From Druceiella hillmani (lineage: Eukaryota; Arthropoda; Insecta; Lepidoptera; Hepialidae), in the NCBI GenBank assembly GCA_039881145.1, contig JAYKKI010000077.1:5154501-5218500 (forward strand): 64,000 nucleotides of DNA, in the 5' to 3' direction. The notes under the pieces are model-generated. The model searched no databases. It was not told the origin of the DNA and was given only the letters and a program-made list of their open reading frames with translations. This document shows positions 23,596-37,500 of the stretch, piece after piece. Position 1 is the first letter of the stretch. The number at the start of each line of letters is the position of its first letter. A program made the position numbers and the translations under genes.

Positions 23596-25560
23596 CTGAA
23601 ATTTTGCCAAGACGCAATAGTAGCAACATGAATCGTATACATTTAGACACACTGAGTATAATGGATTTTCTCCTAATTACCCTATTGAAATTACATTTCT
23701 TGGCAGTTTACACTTCCTGGAAAAGGCATCGCTAGATTCTTTATTCCGCAATATACATTGCGGAATGAAAAAGATTTTTGCAGTTCTAGAAAGATGGGGT
23801 TCAAGTTGAAATTAGTATGTCATCATACTCTATAGTTCAGATAGATATAGTTTCTTTAGATTGCAGCTAAATTGAGTGCACTAAAGTTTTCGCACACGAA
23901 GTTACTTTCAAACAGTAACGATGTTCGATATAACGATGTCCTCTATCAATATTTTTTCTTTTGGCCGCTATAAATGGGCTAAATGTCTATAACTTTGACA
24001 GCCGACTATATGAACCTATAGTCTCTTAAAAGTGTACTTTTTGTTAGTTATTGCAGATTATTTTTTGTGATATTATTACTAAAGGTTAGGTACATCCTGA
24101 GCAATTTGCCAAGGTGGCGTAATCCGAGAAGTTACGCTGAGTTGTACGAAAACATTAAACCCAAAATATCTAGTAAATCCTTGAGATTATGGCAAAAATG
24201 AAGAAATATTTTTTGTTGAGCATTATATTTTTTATAATTTCATTACTTTTGCCATTGTGTAAAACTTAAAATTCCAAAAATTCATTTTTTCTGTTTACTT
24301 TGCAAACTGAACGGCCCATAAACATCGAATGAGATATTAAATAAAAACTGTTTTTTGAAATCTTTAACGCTTTTTTGTACTTACAGAAAACATTGTGATC
24401 TTCAAAATTACTGTTTATTATTTTAAAATTTGATAAGCATTTGACGAAATAATTAAAAAAATAAACAAATTATTATAAACTTTGCCGTATTATAACTTAT
24501 AATTCAAGTTGTCTGACAATCGCTCCATTAAAGTAATTATAAAAAAATTCATACTGCTGGTTAATTCAGCATAATTCATTACCATTTGAACAAATCACCT
24601 GTGCAGAGATAGAAAGACACGATGGCGTACACTGAAGCACATACCGGTATTTGGCATTAAAAATTGGCCAAAAGTCGTGGTTGAAATTCGAGAGTATAAT
24701 TATCTTAATATTTATTTTCCTTAATTTGACACATATGACGTCATATGGTAAGTAGAGCCAAATGCTAAGTATTTTTGTCACTCCTTACAAACAAATTCGG
24801 TCGTAGCACTCGTTGCACTTCTACGTTCCCAGCACTCGCCAAAAACTGCCACTTCGCAGTTTACAATACTTTGATAGTGCTTTTTTCAGGGACACAAGTT
24901 TTTTTCAGGAATTATGTATATAATTTATTGCCAAAAACAACACTGTTTCTTATGTCCGTTTTTTTTCTTTTACATATTTAAAAGTAGCGTTCCTAAAGTG
25001 CCCATCTTATTTTTTTCCCTATTAAACATTAAAGCTCAACAAGATGCAACTGTACACATCTTGTTGAGGCAAATTTATTTAACCTGTAATTAATTTAGTA
25101 TTTCTACTGTTCAGAAGCGTTAACAAGTTTTGCGCTTTTTCATGCAAGCATTTCTTTTGCAGTGTCGAGAAATTGTTAATGAATTCTTCAAAATAATAAT
25201 ATTTTCTTTACGGAAACTTAGATGGATTTCAAGATCACACGAAACGTTTCCTTTAAATGTTTCAAAGAGTTCTCAGTTTGTTTTCGAAAGTATGAATATA
25301 CATTCGAAGACATACTGAAACTTGTCAAAAAAGGCCTCATTGTAGTGATGAATTCTTTAGATTACAAGACCTACGATTTAAATCAAAGGTCGTAAACTCA
25401 GATACTTTAAGATGTAATTTAAAAAGATTTGGACAAAAGTGTTAAAAAATAGATTCTTTCAAGAATGCCTACTTTTGCGAAGTTGATTATAAACTCTGGG
25501 AATATGTAGTATAATTATTTTAATACGAAAAAATAGATCAAACCAGCATTTATAATATCG

Positions 25561-25593
<33 letters not shown>

Positions 25594-28500
25594 TTTCTTT
25601 TTTGTTTTTTTTTCATTTCTTTGCTTACGTCGTTATAATTAAAATCTTATTGGGGGAAAATAAAACTTGCAGCGCGATATAGAACGAATAAATGAAATTA
25701 ATGCTATGCCTTGATTTTCGTGACTTTATAATAAAAATGACAATGAATACAAGCATATTTCCCCAAAATTAGGGATCAAAGGGAGTGATTCTGTTCCTAA
25801 CTCATATTGGGTTTCAAAAACTCACGTCTGACCATGACTGTGTTGCGATATTTCTTCATCATTCGCCTGGTGTTTCCAATAAGAATTTTTCCATAGGAAT
25901 AAGATTTTTGTGGAATAAAGAATAGCCTATGCTATTTTGCGGCTAGCGAACTATATTTGTGCAAAACATCATGGCAATCGACTGCTCCTTTCTGACGTGA
26001 AAGAAGAACAAACAAACATATTTTCACGTTTATAATATTAATTAGGATTATACTAGTTTCTATGATATTTACCGGGTTAGAAAGTCTATGTAATTTACCG
26101 GCCCGCCAACTAGCCGTTCATTTATTTCCGCGCAGAAAATCACGTCGATCTGTTGCTACATTACGACGTAAAAGAAGGACAAACAAACACACTTTCGAAT
26201 TTTAATATTAGGTGAAATAGTTGTTTTAGTTAGGGTGAGATTTCCCGGATTATAAAGTAGCCCATGTTATTTCTTAAAATTATCTCTGTGCAGAAAGTTA
26301 CGTCAGTCTGTTAACTCCATTGCGACGTGAAAGAAGGACAAACAAACACACTCTTGCATTCATGATAGATAGGTTGTAATATTACTTAGGATGAGATTCC
26401 TCGGCATGAAATGCAGCGTATGTCTTTTCCCGGTCTGCGAATATCTTTTGTGTAAAGTTTATAAATACAAACACGAATTGATACACGCAAAAAAACAAAC
26501 TAAAATATACAAAAATTGAATGAGGAAAAGGGGTCATGCGAAAAGTTTTTAAATACAAACACGATTTTATAATTAAAAAGAAAACAAACTTAAAAATCTA
26601 CAATTTAGTAAGCAAAAAGGATTAGATAAAAATTTGATAAACAAAAAGCGTTGAATAAAAAAATTTATAAAAACAAACACGAAACGTTAATTACAAAAAG
26701 AAAAAAAGTCAAAATATTCAAAATTACGTGCAAAAATAGAAATACAAACATGAATTGATTTACAAAAAACAAATCAAAGAAAAAAAGTAAAAAAGTTTAT
26801 AAACACATACACTAATTGATAATTTAAAAAAAAACAAATTCAAAACATTCAAAATTAAGTAAGTAAAAAAGATTATGTGAAAAAAATTATAAACATCAAT
26901 ACGAATTGATATAAAAAAAACAGATCCAAAAGGTTCAAAAATTTAATAAGCAGAACAGATCACGTAAAAATATCAAAAAATGAGTAAGCAAAAAGGATTG
27001 AAAAAATGTGTTTTACGTGAAATAAAAAACGTTAAAATATTTTCTTGCACAAACAAAGGTATAGAAATGTTCAAATAAATTTTTTATAGCACATAATCCC
27101 GAGCTACAATATATATTTTGAAATACATGAAATATATTCGGGTGAATAAGTAATGAGCGGTCATTAATGTTATAATGTTTTACTGTATTCCCGATATTTA
27201 CTATATTCGTCGATTAATCAATTTTCAACTGAATGATGGTGATTATTGTAATAGCCATCATTTTATATTATATGTCTCCAACGCACTGGCAGAGAGTGAA
27301 TAGCATTTGCTTCAAATTCATGGTCTTCATGATTAAAGTATTTTTGCGATGGATTGCCATAGAAACCGTCAAACAAAGTGGAAAGGTTTTTCGCAGCTCT
27401 ATTATTTTTTACTATTTTCGTGTTATTTAGTCTTAATCTGTTGCAATAACTTATTTAGTTTTGTGTTATTTTTATTTCAAATTAATTTCATTTAATTTTT
27501 GACTTTATCTATATCCCGTTTATTGTTTTAACCAGTAGGTCTCGGTAAGTTTGTTCTTTTGTTTTTTATTTTGTATTATTTATTTTTGTGCTTTAGCTTT
27601 TCTATTGCGAAAATGGATTTAGTCATTCCTCCTAAACCTCCAGACCCTTCTAAGTCTCCAATTCGTTACAATGAATTTGCTTCTCCTACATCACCTGCCA
27701 GTTTCGTTACTATTTCGTTCTCTCAACAAGAACTGAAACGGAAAAATAAAAATTGTAAAAAGCCCAATTGTAAAAAAAATAAGTTTAAACATTTTCATCC
27801 GTCCAATTCTTCATGTACTGAAACAGAGGATTCAATCCCTCGTAAGACCCCTCGCACTCCTCTTTCAGAAGCAAATTCAAAATTACTGTCTTCAACCCCG
27901 ACCTCTTCTCCTCCCTCCATCCCTCCTAATTCTATTGAGGGCCGTTTATACGTCCCTAGCGACGTTGGTCCATTTAATATTCACGTACAGAGAAAAGAGC
28001 CCCAGCCTAATTCCGGATTTTCTTTCCATGCTGTGAAATTTGGTTCCACCTTAAACAAATTTAAAGTTGGTGGAATTACTCGAGATGGAGTGAAACAAAT
28101 TGGCAGGAACAGGATTGCGGTGGAATTTTCATCTGCTGATGTCGCCAACCGATTCGTTAACCACTCTGCCTTCACAGGTCAAAACAAATTGTTTATCCCC
28201 TCCTTTAACGTCAGTCGTATGGGAATTGTTCGCAATGTTCCAGTTGATTGGTCTGACGAGGAGGTTTTACAAAATATAGAAGTCCCTGAAGGGTGCGGTA
28301 AAGTTACTAAAGTCCGCCGCTTAGATTTTAAAAAGACAATTGATGGCCAGCCTAAATATTTTCCGTCTGAGACGATGGTCATTACCTTTGATGGCCAAGT
28401 TCGTCCCCAACGGATATATATGGCTTACTCATCGCTTCCAGTCTCAAAATACGAATTCCCTACAATACAGTGCTTCAAGTGGTGTAGGTTTGGACATGTG

Positions 28501-31500
28501 GCTGACAAATGCCGATCTTCTGAGCGTTGTTTCCGATGTGGTCAAGGTCACGTTGGGAGAAACTGCTCATTTCCTCTTGACAAAGGAAAATGTATCTTTT
28601 GCAGTGGAAATCATGATTCCACTGCTAGAAATTGTCCAGAATTCGAAAGACAAAGAAAAATCAAGTTCAAAATGTCGGAAAGAGATATTTCCTATGCGGA
28701 AGCGTCCAAATTGGTCCCTTCTGCTAAAAAATCATACGCCTCAGTTGCAGCCCATCCCCCTCTAACTCTTCCTTCTCCAATTTCTTCCCAAAGTTTGCTT
28801 TCTCCGTCTCGCCCTACCAACTCTTCTCACAAAAAAATTATTTCTCTGAAACTCCGATCCCACTCTTCGACTAGTTTCAACCAGGGCTATGACCGCTCTG
28901 CTCTAGAACAAGCCTGGGCAGACTTTCGAATTCCTCCACTTGAAAATGGTTGCGGTTTAAATTAACAACCGTCAGCTAATACTTCTACGAGTATTATTCA
29001 ATTTCTTTTGACCACCGTGGTCAAAATTCTGAGTTCCCCCAATCAAATACCGTCCAACGTTGCCTCATCTATTCTTACTTCCCTTCAATCCCTTCTTTCC
29101 AATGGGTTCGCCAATAGTGGCGAGGGTCTTGCAATGGAATAGTCGCAGTATAATTTCCAACAAAGCAGATCTTCGTCACCTCCTTGTCAAGTATTTTCCA
29201 TCCGTGGCTGCCATCTCGGAGACTTGGCTGAAGCCTGGATTCCATTTTAAGATCCTAGGCTATGTCTGTCTCCGGGATGATAGAGCGGATGGTAAGGGCG
29301 GATCCGCCCTATTACTTGACAAATCTCTTCCCTTCTCCCAGATTTCTCTTGGCTCCCGCAGTCGTCAATTCAATATTGTTGCTGCGAGAGTTAAAGATAT
29401 CACTATCCTCTCCATATATATCCCCCTTCCCACATGTTCCGTAGCATTAGAACTACGGGATATTTTATCTTCAATTCCTGGACCATATATTATTCTGGGA
29501 GATTTTAATGCTCATCACCCGTTTTGGGGTTACACCCGGAGCAACCCTCTTGGGATCTCCTTGTTGGAACTCCAGGACGATTTTGGCCTGTGTCTACTGA
29601 ATGATGGTTCTCCAACACGAGTTCCTGTCCCATTTCAGAACTCGAGCTCAGTAGATATCTCTCTTTGCTCCTCATCCTTGGCATCCTTGGTTTCCTGGAA
29701 TATTCTTTCTGAGTCTTTTGGAAGCGACCATTTCCCCCATTTTGATTTCTTTCCCTCATGTAAATTTAAATATTGAAAAATCTCCCCCTCTTCAAAAATA
29801 CAACCTTCATAGGGTAGATTGGGTGGGATTCCGTACCTTTCTCAGTGTCGAAGTGGATTCCCTCCCTCCAGTGGACTTGGATAACATTGACACTTGCTAT
29901 GACCAATTTGTAAAGGCTATAGACTTATCCGCTCGGAAATTTATCCCACTTAAAAGATTTAACCATCACTTCAGATCCTCTCCCCCTTGGGATGGAGACT
30001 ACTCCGCAGCGCTTAAAACCCGCAAAGAGGCTGAAGCGATATATAAATCTAATATGTCGGAAGCAAACTTCCTCTTGTTTCAAAAGACCCAAGCTCAGAC
30101 TAAACGAATTTTCCTTAAAAAAAGAGGGAAGGCTGGAAGAAATTCTGTCAATCCCTCTCTCCTTTTACTCTCTCTCGTGTCGTCTGGTCCAATATAAAAC
30201 GCTTTCAGTCTATTTTGCAGCCTGATCTTCCCAAATCTGTACACGGGAATTGGGTTGATCAATTTTTAAATAAACTTGCTCCCCCATCCGTCCCAAATTT
30301 AGATGAATTACCTTTCAGGTATAACTTTACTAACGCCAATAATTTTTTAGAAGAAGATTTTTCCATTAACGAATTGGATTTCACCTTACACCATCTTAAG
30401 GATTCTTCTCCTGGTATTGACGGAATGTCATATTCAATGGAGAAAAATACTTTACGATCTACCCGTTAGTATCTTCTATCCTTCGTCAACTGTATGTTCA
30501 AATCAGGTTCTATTTCAAAGTCTTGGAAAACTCAAATAATAATTCCCATTCTTAAACCTCATAAATATCCCAATGTAGGTTCATCCTACAGACCCATAGC
30601 CCTTTCTCCTGTTCTAGCGAAGATTACGGAACATTTAATTAAGAATCGTTTGGACTGGTTTACTGAGCACCATTCTATTTTTCCAAGGAACCAATTTGGC
30701 TTCAGAAGAGCTAAAAGTACGTTGGACAATCTCAGCGTCCTAACCACTGACATCAGACTTACTTTCTCTCGACTAGAGTTTCTCGTTGTTGCTTTTTTAG
30801 ATCTTTCTTCAGCCTATGATAATGTAATCCTTCCAATCCTCCAAAAAATTCTTCATAATCTTGGGATTCCGATTAAAATTATAAATTTACTCCTCAATTT
30901 TCTTTTAGAAAGATCTACTATTCTTAGATCCCCTGGATCCCCCCCCCCCCTTTTACAAGAACTATATGGAAGGATCTTCCCCAAAGTTCTGTTTTAAGTC
31001 CATTACTTTTCAATATTTACTCTCATATGATTCACTCAACAGTTAATCCTTTCTGTCTTGTTTTGCAATACGCTGATGACCTGCTTTTATATTCTTCTGA
31101 TAAATCAATAATTGTTGCCGAAAATGCTTTGAACTCTGCCCTTGTTAACCTAAATAAATGGGTTACCTCTCATGGTATGGATTTATCCACTTCCAAAAGC
31201 GCTGTCGTGGTCTTCTCGATAAGGAGAATTAATCCTCCGTCATCTATTTCTTATAATTCCTCTTTGATCCCTGTTCTTTCCAATACCAAATTCTTAGGTA
31301 TGTTCCTAGACTCGAAATTATCCTGGAATATTCACATCGAATATGTCATCTACCAATGCCAGGCTAATATGAATATCCTCCGCGCTCTTTCGGGAGTGTG
31401 GTGGGGCTCTCACCCTTCCACATTAAAGTTAATATATAACGCTCTAGTCCGTAGTCATCTAGAATATGTTTCATTTCTACTTGATCCTATTGCCAAATCC

Positions 31501-34500
31501 AATGCCACTAAATTGACCCGCATTCAGTCTCAAGCTCTGAGGATCATAGCAGGTGCTATTAAATCCAGTCCCATAAACGCCCTACAAGTAGAATGTGTTG
31601 ATCCTCCTTTAAGTCTCCGGCGACAATACCAACCTGATCGTTATTTACTAAAGGCAGCTAGGTTTTCTACTCACCCCATTTTGCCTAAACTCACCCTCCT
31701 CTCTAGGTTTACTGAACATACTCCTTTTTGGCGTTCTAAGTCCCGACCTCTTCTTATCGTTAGCTTCCAAAGATTCAAATCCCTCACTAACCCCGTTTAT
31801 CAAAATTCTTCTCTCCCTCTCTATAGCTTCCCATTTGACTCGGTATTTCACAGGCCAAATATAAATTTGTGTTTTGGAGTTGATAAGGAGTCCAAAAATG
31901 CTAATGCGCTGTTCAATTCTATCTTGAATTCTTTTTGGATGGATTGGACGCGAATATACACAGATGCATCAAAAACCGGTAGAGATGGCTATGTCGGAGC
32001 ATCATTTTACTCTCCATCCACCGCTCATTCTGCTTACTTTCGCCTTCCTAAGGAATGTTCGGTATTCTCCGGGGAATGCCGTGCTATTGTGGAGGCCTTG
32101 AATTATGCTCTACTCAAAAAGATTCGCAGGCTCCTTATCTTCTCTGACTCCTTAAGTTGTTTAAAGTCCCTTCTTGCTAATCCATTTTCTTCAAACTTTA
32201 GTTTCCTGATTCTTCGGATCAAGCAACTTGCGCTTGATTTGGAGAGATCGGGATCCGATGTCGTTCTTGCATGGATCCGTAGTCATTGTGGCATAGTAGG
32301 TAATGAAATAGTCGACGCAAAAGCTCGGTTTGCCGCAGTGGACGGTGATCCATGTTTCACTACTAATTTCATTGAGGATCTTCTTCCCATGACTCGTTTC
32401 TGGATGGCATCTGACTGGCAGAGGGCGTGGGAAAGATCATCCCAGATTACAGGTGCGAGATATTTCCAGATCCAACCTTTTATACCTTCAAAACCTTGGT
32501 TCTCAACATTTCCTTTCTCTCGAAAGGAATCCTCTGTGGTATCTCGCATGCGTTTGGGTCATTGTTCTATTCCTACTCATTTGGCTAGACTGCGGGTCAG
32601 AGAGTCTGCAATTTCTATTGCGGGTTTGGAGAAGGCGATTTAAATCATCTCATTTTTTCATGTCCATTAAATAATAGATTTCCTTCGTTTGTTTCCAAAT
32701 TATTAAAATATAAAATTCAATTGCCCATCAACATAAGATCACTTTTATTTATTGCCAACAAACCCATTTTAGGATTAATCATTCAGTTCATAAGAAAGAA
32801 CGACATCAAAATATAGAATTTTTTATACTTTTGTTCAGTTTATTCTTTTAAGTTTGTATATTTGTATATACTTATTTTGTACTTTCTGTATATTATAATG
32901 TCGTTTTCTTCTTTTAGCTTAATTGTAGCCAACTTCTTATTTAGTTTTTGTTTTATTGTATAGTCTATTCTTTTGTTATCAACCAACAATGACAAATATC
33001 CGAAATATGATTTAATCAGTGTTTCCATAGCCTTTTTTCCACACTTGACATTGGCAAAGGTTCTCTCCTGAGAGAAGGAATGCTATATAATCAAAGATAA
33101 AGATAAAGAAAGTATTTTTGCGTAAGCGTTGCTGAGACCAGATCTAAATAAACAATAATCAGTGAATGCCAGGTCTAGGTAATATGGCGTGTGAGGGAAA
33201 TAAAATGATCTAACCAGCAAAAGGTTCGTCGAGAAGTCAAAAGTTGAGAATAGATTTCAGCGTGGTGGTAAAGTTGGTCCGGCCTAAGTTCCTGTAATAC
33301 CAACACACCGTATTTCAAGCTTTTTCCCAAGCGGTGTAAATTAATCTATATAGTTCCAAGCTCTGTTGCTAGCTAGCGTTTCGTTAATCGACTATCTTCT
33401 TCAATTAACATATTTAACCTGTCGCTATCCAATTTTACCGCCGACTAGAGTGTGGCTGATCATTCATGGAATAATCGCCACTGCGAAATCGCTGGAACCA
33501 TCGTTTTGGAGTAGTTTGAGATATTGCTTCAAGAGCTAAGTGTTGTGGTGGATATGTTACGCGTAGCTTCAGCAGCAGAGTGACCAGATCGGTACTCATA
33601 GATTAGACTGTGTCTCACGTGCGTGTTAATGTTGGTCACATTTTATGCAAGTTAACAGTGCAGCCTCTTAGTTACTACAGAATCAGTGAGAGCGTGCCGC
33701 GCCCTTTGTATATTTCGATCATGCAAGTTTCTAGAACGTTCACATATTTTCTATATAATTTTCGGAAAAATGCTCATTACGTTTTTTACCCAATGTATTG
33801 ATATTAACTTCTTTTTTGCTATGGCAACACTAGTGAGATAACATTGTAAAAGTTGCTCTTCAACTTAAAAAAGGTTTTAATTAATTATAACGTGTAATTG
33901 TTATTACCAAGTGAATTAATAGTAATTTGTGTTATTATCTTTGAGTATAAACGTTTGCAATGTTTAAAAATATCTTAATCCAGTACTGGACTATAAACTC
34001 GAGCCAACCACTGAAGTGTCAACGACTGTATAATTTGAAATCAGCTGTAAAACTCGAGGATTATTATTCTTTTTATATTTTCTGTGATTGACATACTTCC
34101 CCAACAATCATGCCCACAGATATTATGACACGCAAGGCAACAGCAAAGGACACGGAGAACAAGTTTTAGTTACCATTGCTCGAGCTTAAGAAATATAGGG
34201 AGGAGAACAGCCTGTTGTTGGGTGAACGTGCTGACTGTGAAGAAGAGGTAACTAAGGACAACAACAAGGTATTAGAGCTGAAGAATCAACTCGCTGAACT
34301 GCTTATTGAAAATATGGACATCATGGTCTAGTGGGATAGGCTTCAAGAAGAAGTTAACTCATTCAGCAGCTGTAATGAGTCTTATTTATATTCTCCTAGT
34401 CGCATTAATGAGTTAGAAACAAGCCTTATTGTAGTTCATGACAAAATTATTTCTTTAGATCCATATCCATATCCATGTATAAGCCATAATAAGTATAGAA

Positions 34501-37500
34501 AGCATATAAAAATTAATAAGTTAATTAAATCCCTCAATATAAAACTCAGAAAATACAAGACACCAAACGTAGTTGCAAATTATAACAAACAGTTATTGAA
34601 AGAACATAGGGTATTGCTTTCGGAATTGGAGAATAGTAACGAACAGCTCAAGTCTAGTAGACTGTTGTATGACAGGCATACACAAGATTTAAAGAATCCA
34701 AATAAAAATTTACAGGTTAGGTTGACTAAAATACTCGAGAATATGAACAGGAAACTCAAACATTCATACTCAAATATGATCAGATAGCTAGAGTTGGTAA
34801 AGAAACCATAAAATGTGTTATGACGTTATGTAATAACTTGTCTTGTGAATTAGAGTCACAACTCCTGGAACATCAATATCAGCACTTAGACACTATTCAA
34901 ACTGATTGTAGTCCCTCTGTTTCAATGACCGAGAAATATAGTGATAAAACAAGCAAAATCTTGATGTTTTTCAGATAGCTTAGGAATTGGTTTAGGTCTA
35001 TTACTAAATAATCAATGAAATCATAGTTTTATAAATAACTGCTGTCCAAATTTTAAATTATATAATATTGTGGAAAACATCAAAAATACTACATTTGATA
35101 GGGAAACACATATAATTATATTAATAGGTAATAGCCTGGGTTTAAAACAGACACAAATTATTGAAAGTATTGACAGTCTATTAAAACAAAATTTTGGGAA
35201 ACTGATTTTTTGTGTTGTACCTATAACTGTACTAATATTATAAGCTAACAGAGTATCAATCAAATACCCGTCTTTATTTTTAAGATATATACCATTTGTG
35301 TCACACAAACAAGTCTGAATCTGAATAATTTAATAACCTTCTATCACTATAATAGATTATTTTTTAACTCTAATAAATGTATTAGTAGTGTTTCATTGAC
35401 TGAAGGTGGTATATATCTTAAAAATAAAGACGGGTATTTGATTGCTACTCTGTTAGCTTATAATATTAGTACAGTTATAGGATTGTGTCACACAAACAAG
35501 TCTGAATCTGAATAATTTAATAACCTTCTATCACTATAATAGATTATTTTTTAACTTTAATAAATGTATTAGTAGTGTTTCATTGACTGAAGGGTGGTAT
35601 ATATCTTAAAAATAAAGACGGGTATTTGATTGCTACTCTGTTAGCTTATAATATTAGTACAGTTATAGGTAATATAACACAAAGTAGGCTTAGGGGCGAT
35701 TCAGTATTAGTTGTGCTAATAATACTATGGTTAATTATATTGATAGTATAGGTCATTTAAACTTAAATAAGACAATGGATAAGATATGTTCTTTGAATAT
35801 AGTACACCAAAACAGTCAAGGATCAAGCAAAAATAGAGAATTAGATTTAATTAAAACGCTGCATTTTAAGAAAACAACCGACTTATGGGGCACATCTGTA
35901 AAATTAGTAGAAAGTATAATAGTTAGTATAGCACCTTATTTAGTGGCAATATTTAATAGATGTATTGATGCTGGCCTATTTTCTCGCTTAATGAAACATA
36001 GCAAGATCATACCTTTATTTAAAAATGAATCTAAGGGCGAACTTAGTAATTTCATACCTATATCAATATTACCAGCAACAAGTAAAACTTTCTAAGGCCT
36101 TTGACTGTGTTGAACAATACGTTTCTAAGAAAGCTTAAACATTACGGTGTTAGAGATATGGCACTCGATCTACTTGCTTCTTACTTAAATAATAGAATTC
36201 AACATGTAGATATAAATGGGGTGAAGCCTTCTGGATTAGCCGTTTACTATGGGTGTCCCGCAAGGGCTCTATTCTAGGACCTTTCCTGTTTCTTATTTAT
36301 GTAAATGATTTGCTTTTCAAGTACAGGATTTGTGCGACATCGACTTATTTGCAGATGATACGGCGCTTATGTTTAAAGTAGACCGTAAGAAGACAGTTTT
36401 GACGATGTAAATACTCGTACTCGCAGAAGTTCATTCTGGTTTACAGGGAATAACCTTTTACTAAATTCAAACAAAACTAAATGTATAAGGTTTACAATGC
36501 CGAATGATAGAAATCTAGGTACCAATGTTATTATAAACAACGTAAATAAAAGCTTAGTAGAATCCACCACTTTTTTAGGAATTAATTTTGACTGTAAGAT
36601 TTCCATAGCATTATGTCCTACGATATATTGCTGTGGGTAAGGCGGCTGAAATAGAGACAATTTTTATTTTGCAAAAAAGGGCCATACGCGCTGTATACAA
36701 TTTGGCCTCTCGAGTGTCACTAAGAGAACTTTTTAAGGAAATGGGCATTCTTACAATTGCGTCTGGATATCTTTTTGCAAATATTATTTACATTAAACAA
36801 AACGTCAATACTTTTATTAGAAATAGTGATGGGCATAATGTAAATACAAGAAACAAACATACACTAGTAGGTCCTTATCATCGCTTACATAAAGTACACA
36901 ACTCATTTGTAGGCCTTGGTGTAAGGTTCTATAACATATTCCCCAGTAAAGCAGGGCATTCATTAGACGGACATGCCTGCGAGTAAGTCTGCACACATTC
37001 CCGCCGGACCTCCCTGCTATAGGTCTGTGCAATATTTGTTAAGCGGGGCATTCACTAGACGGTCATGCCCGCGGGCAAGTCTGCAGACATGCCCGCCGGA
37101 CCACGCTACTACAGGTCTGTGCAATATTTGTTAGTGTAGGAGCGTCGCAGTCAGTCTGGCAGACTTCCTGTTGCACGTCCGCGCGATCTCATTTTATCTG
37201 CGCGGGCACTTCATGTCCGTACGTGAATACTCACCGCGAGCTGTCTGCTCACATTGCTATTCTTATTATTTTACGAACTGTGAAGACTTAATGAAAATAA
37301 AATAATGTTTTAATGAAAATAAAATATTCTGAAAAGAATTTTTAGCTGTATATAAAACATATCCATCTTTATGGAAGATAAAGATGGATATGTTTATTTC
37401 CTAGCAGTTGAGGTGATATAGCACAAGTAAATTTCGTGTCTTCATATGTGCAGCCTGTAGCTAACTATTTCAGTGTAGCAAGTAATCGCTCTTTTGCAGT

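Larger units (their letters stand above)
27349..33108 (+). mobile_element. Nearly full-length LINE of the I group (I/LOA/R1-like)
   Basis: The element is 5760 bp, bounded by a perfect 14-bp target duplication. A 5' leader of about 260 bp is followed by ORF1 with zinc knuckles, then ORF2 with an endonuclease, reverse transcriptase and RNase H, and a 3' region ending in AAAGATAAAGATAAAGA. A retained RNase H after the RT, together with CCHC knuckles in ORF1, fits the I/LOA/R1 group; jockey-type elements usually lack RNase H. The perfect target duplication and the short-repeat tail indicate a fairly recent, apparently complete insertion. ORF2 is broken several times. It lies antisense inside intron 4 of the acetyltransferase gene. 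Confidence 0.9.

Noticed and set aside
23398..23631. Open frame on the plus strand across the last acetyltransferase exon
   Set aside because: It is the antisense of a GC-rich exon whose minus-strand frame carries clear family motifs and splice signals.
29505..29759. Minus-strand frame within LINE ORF2
   Set aside because: Antisense shadow of the endonuclease domain.
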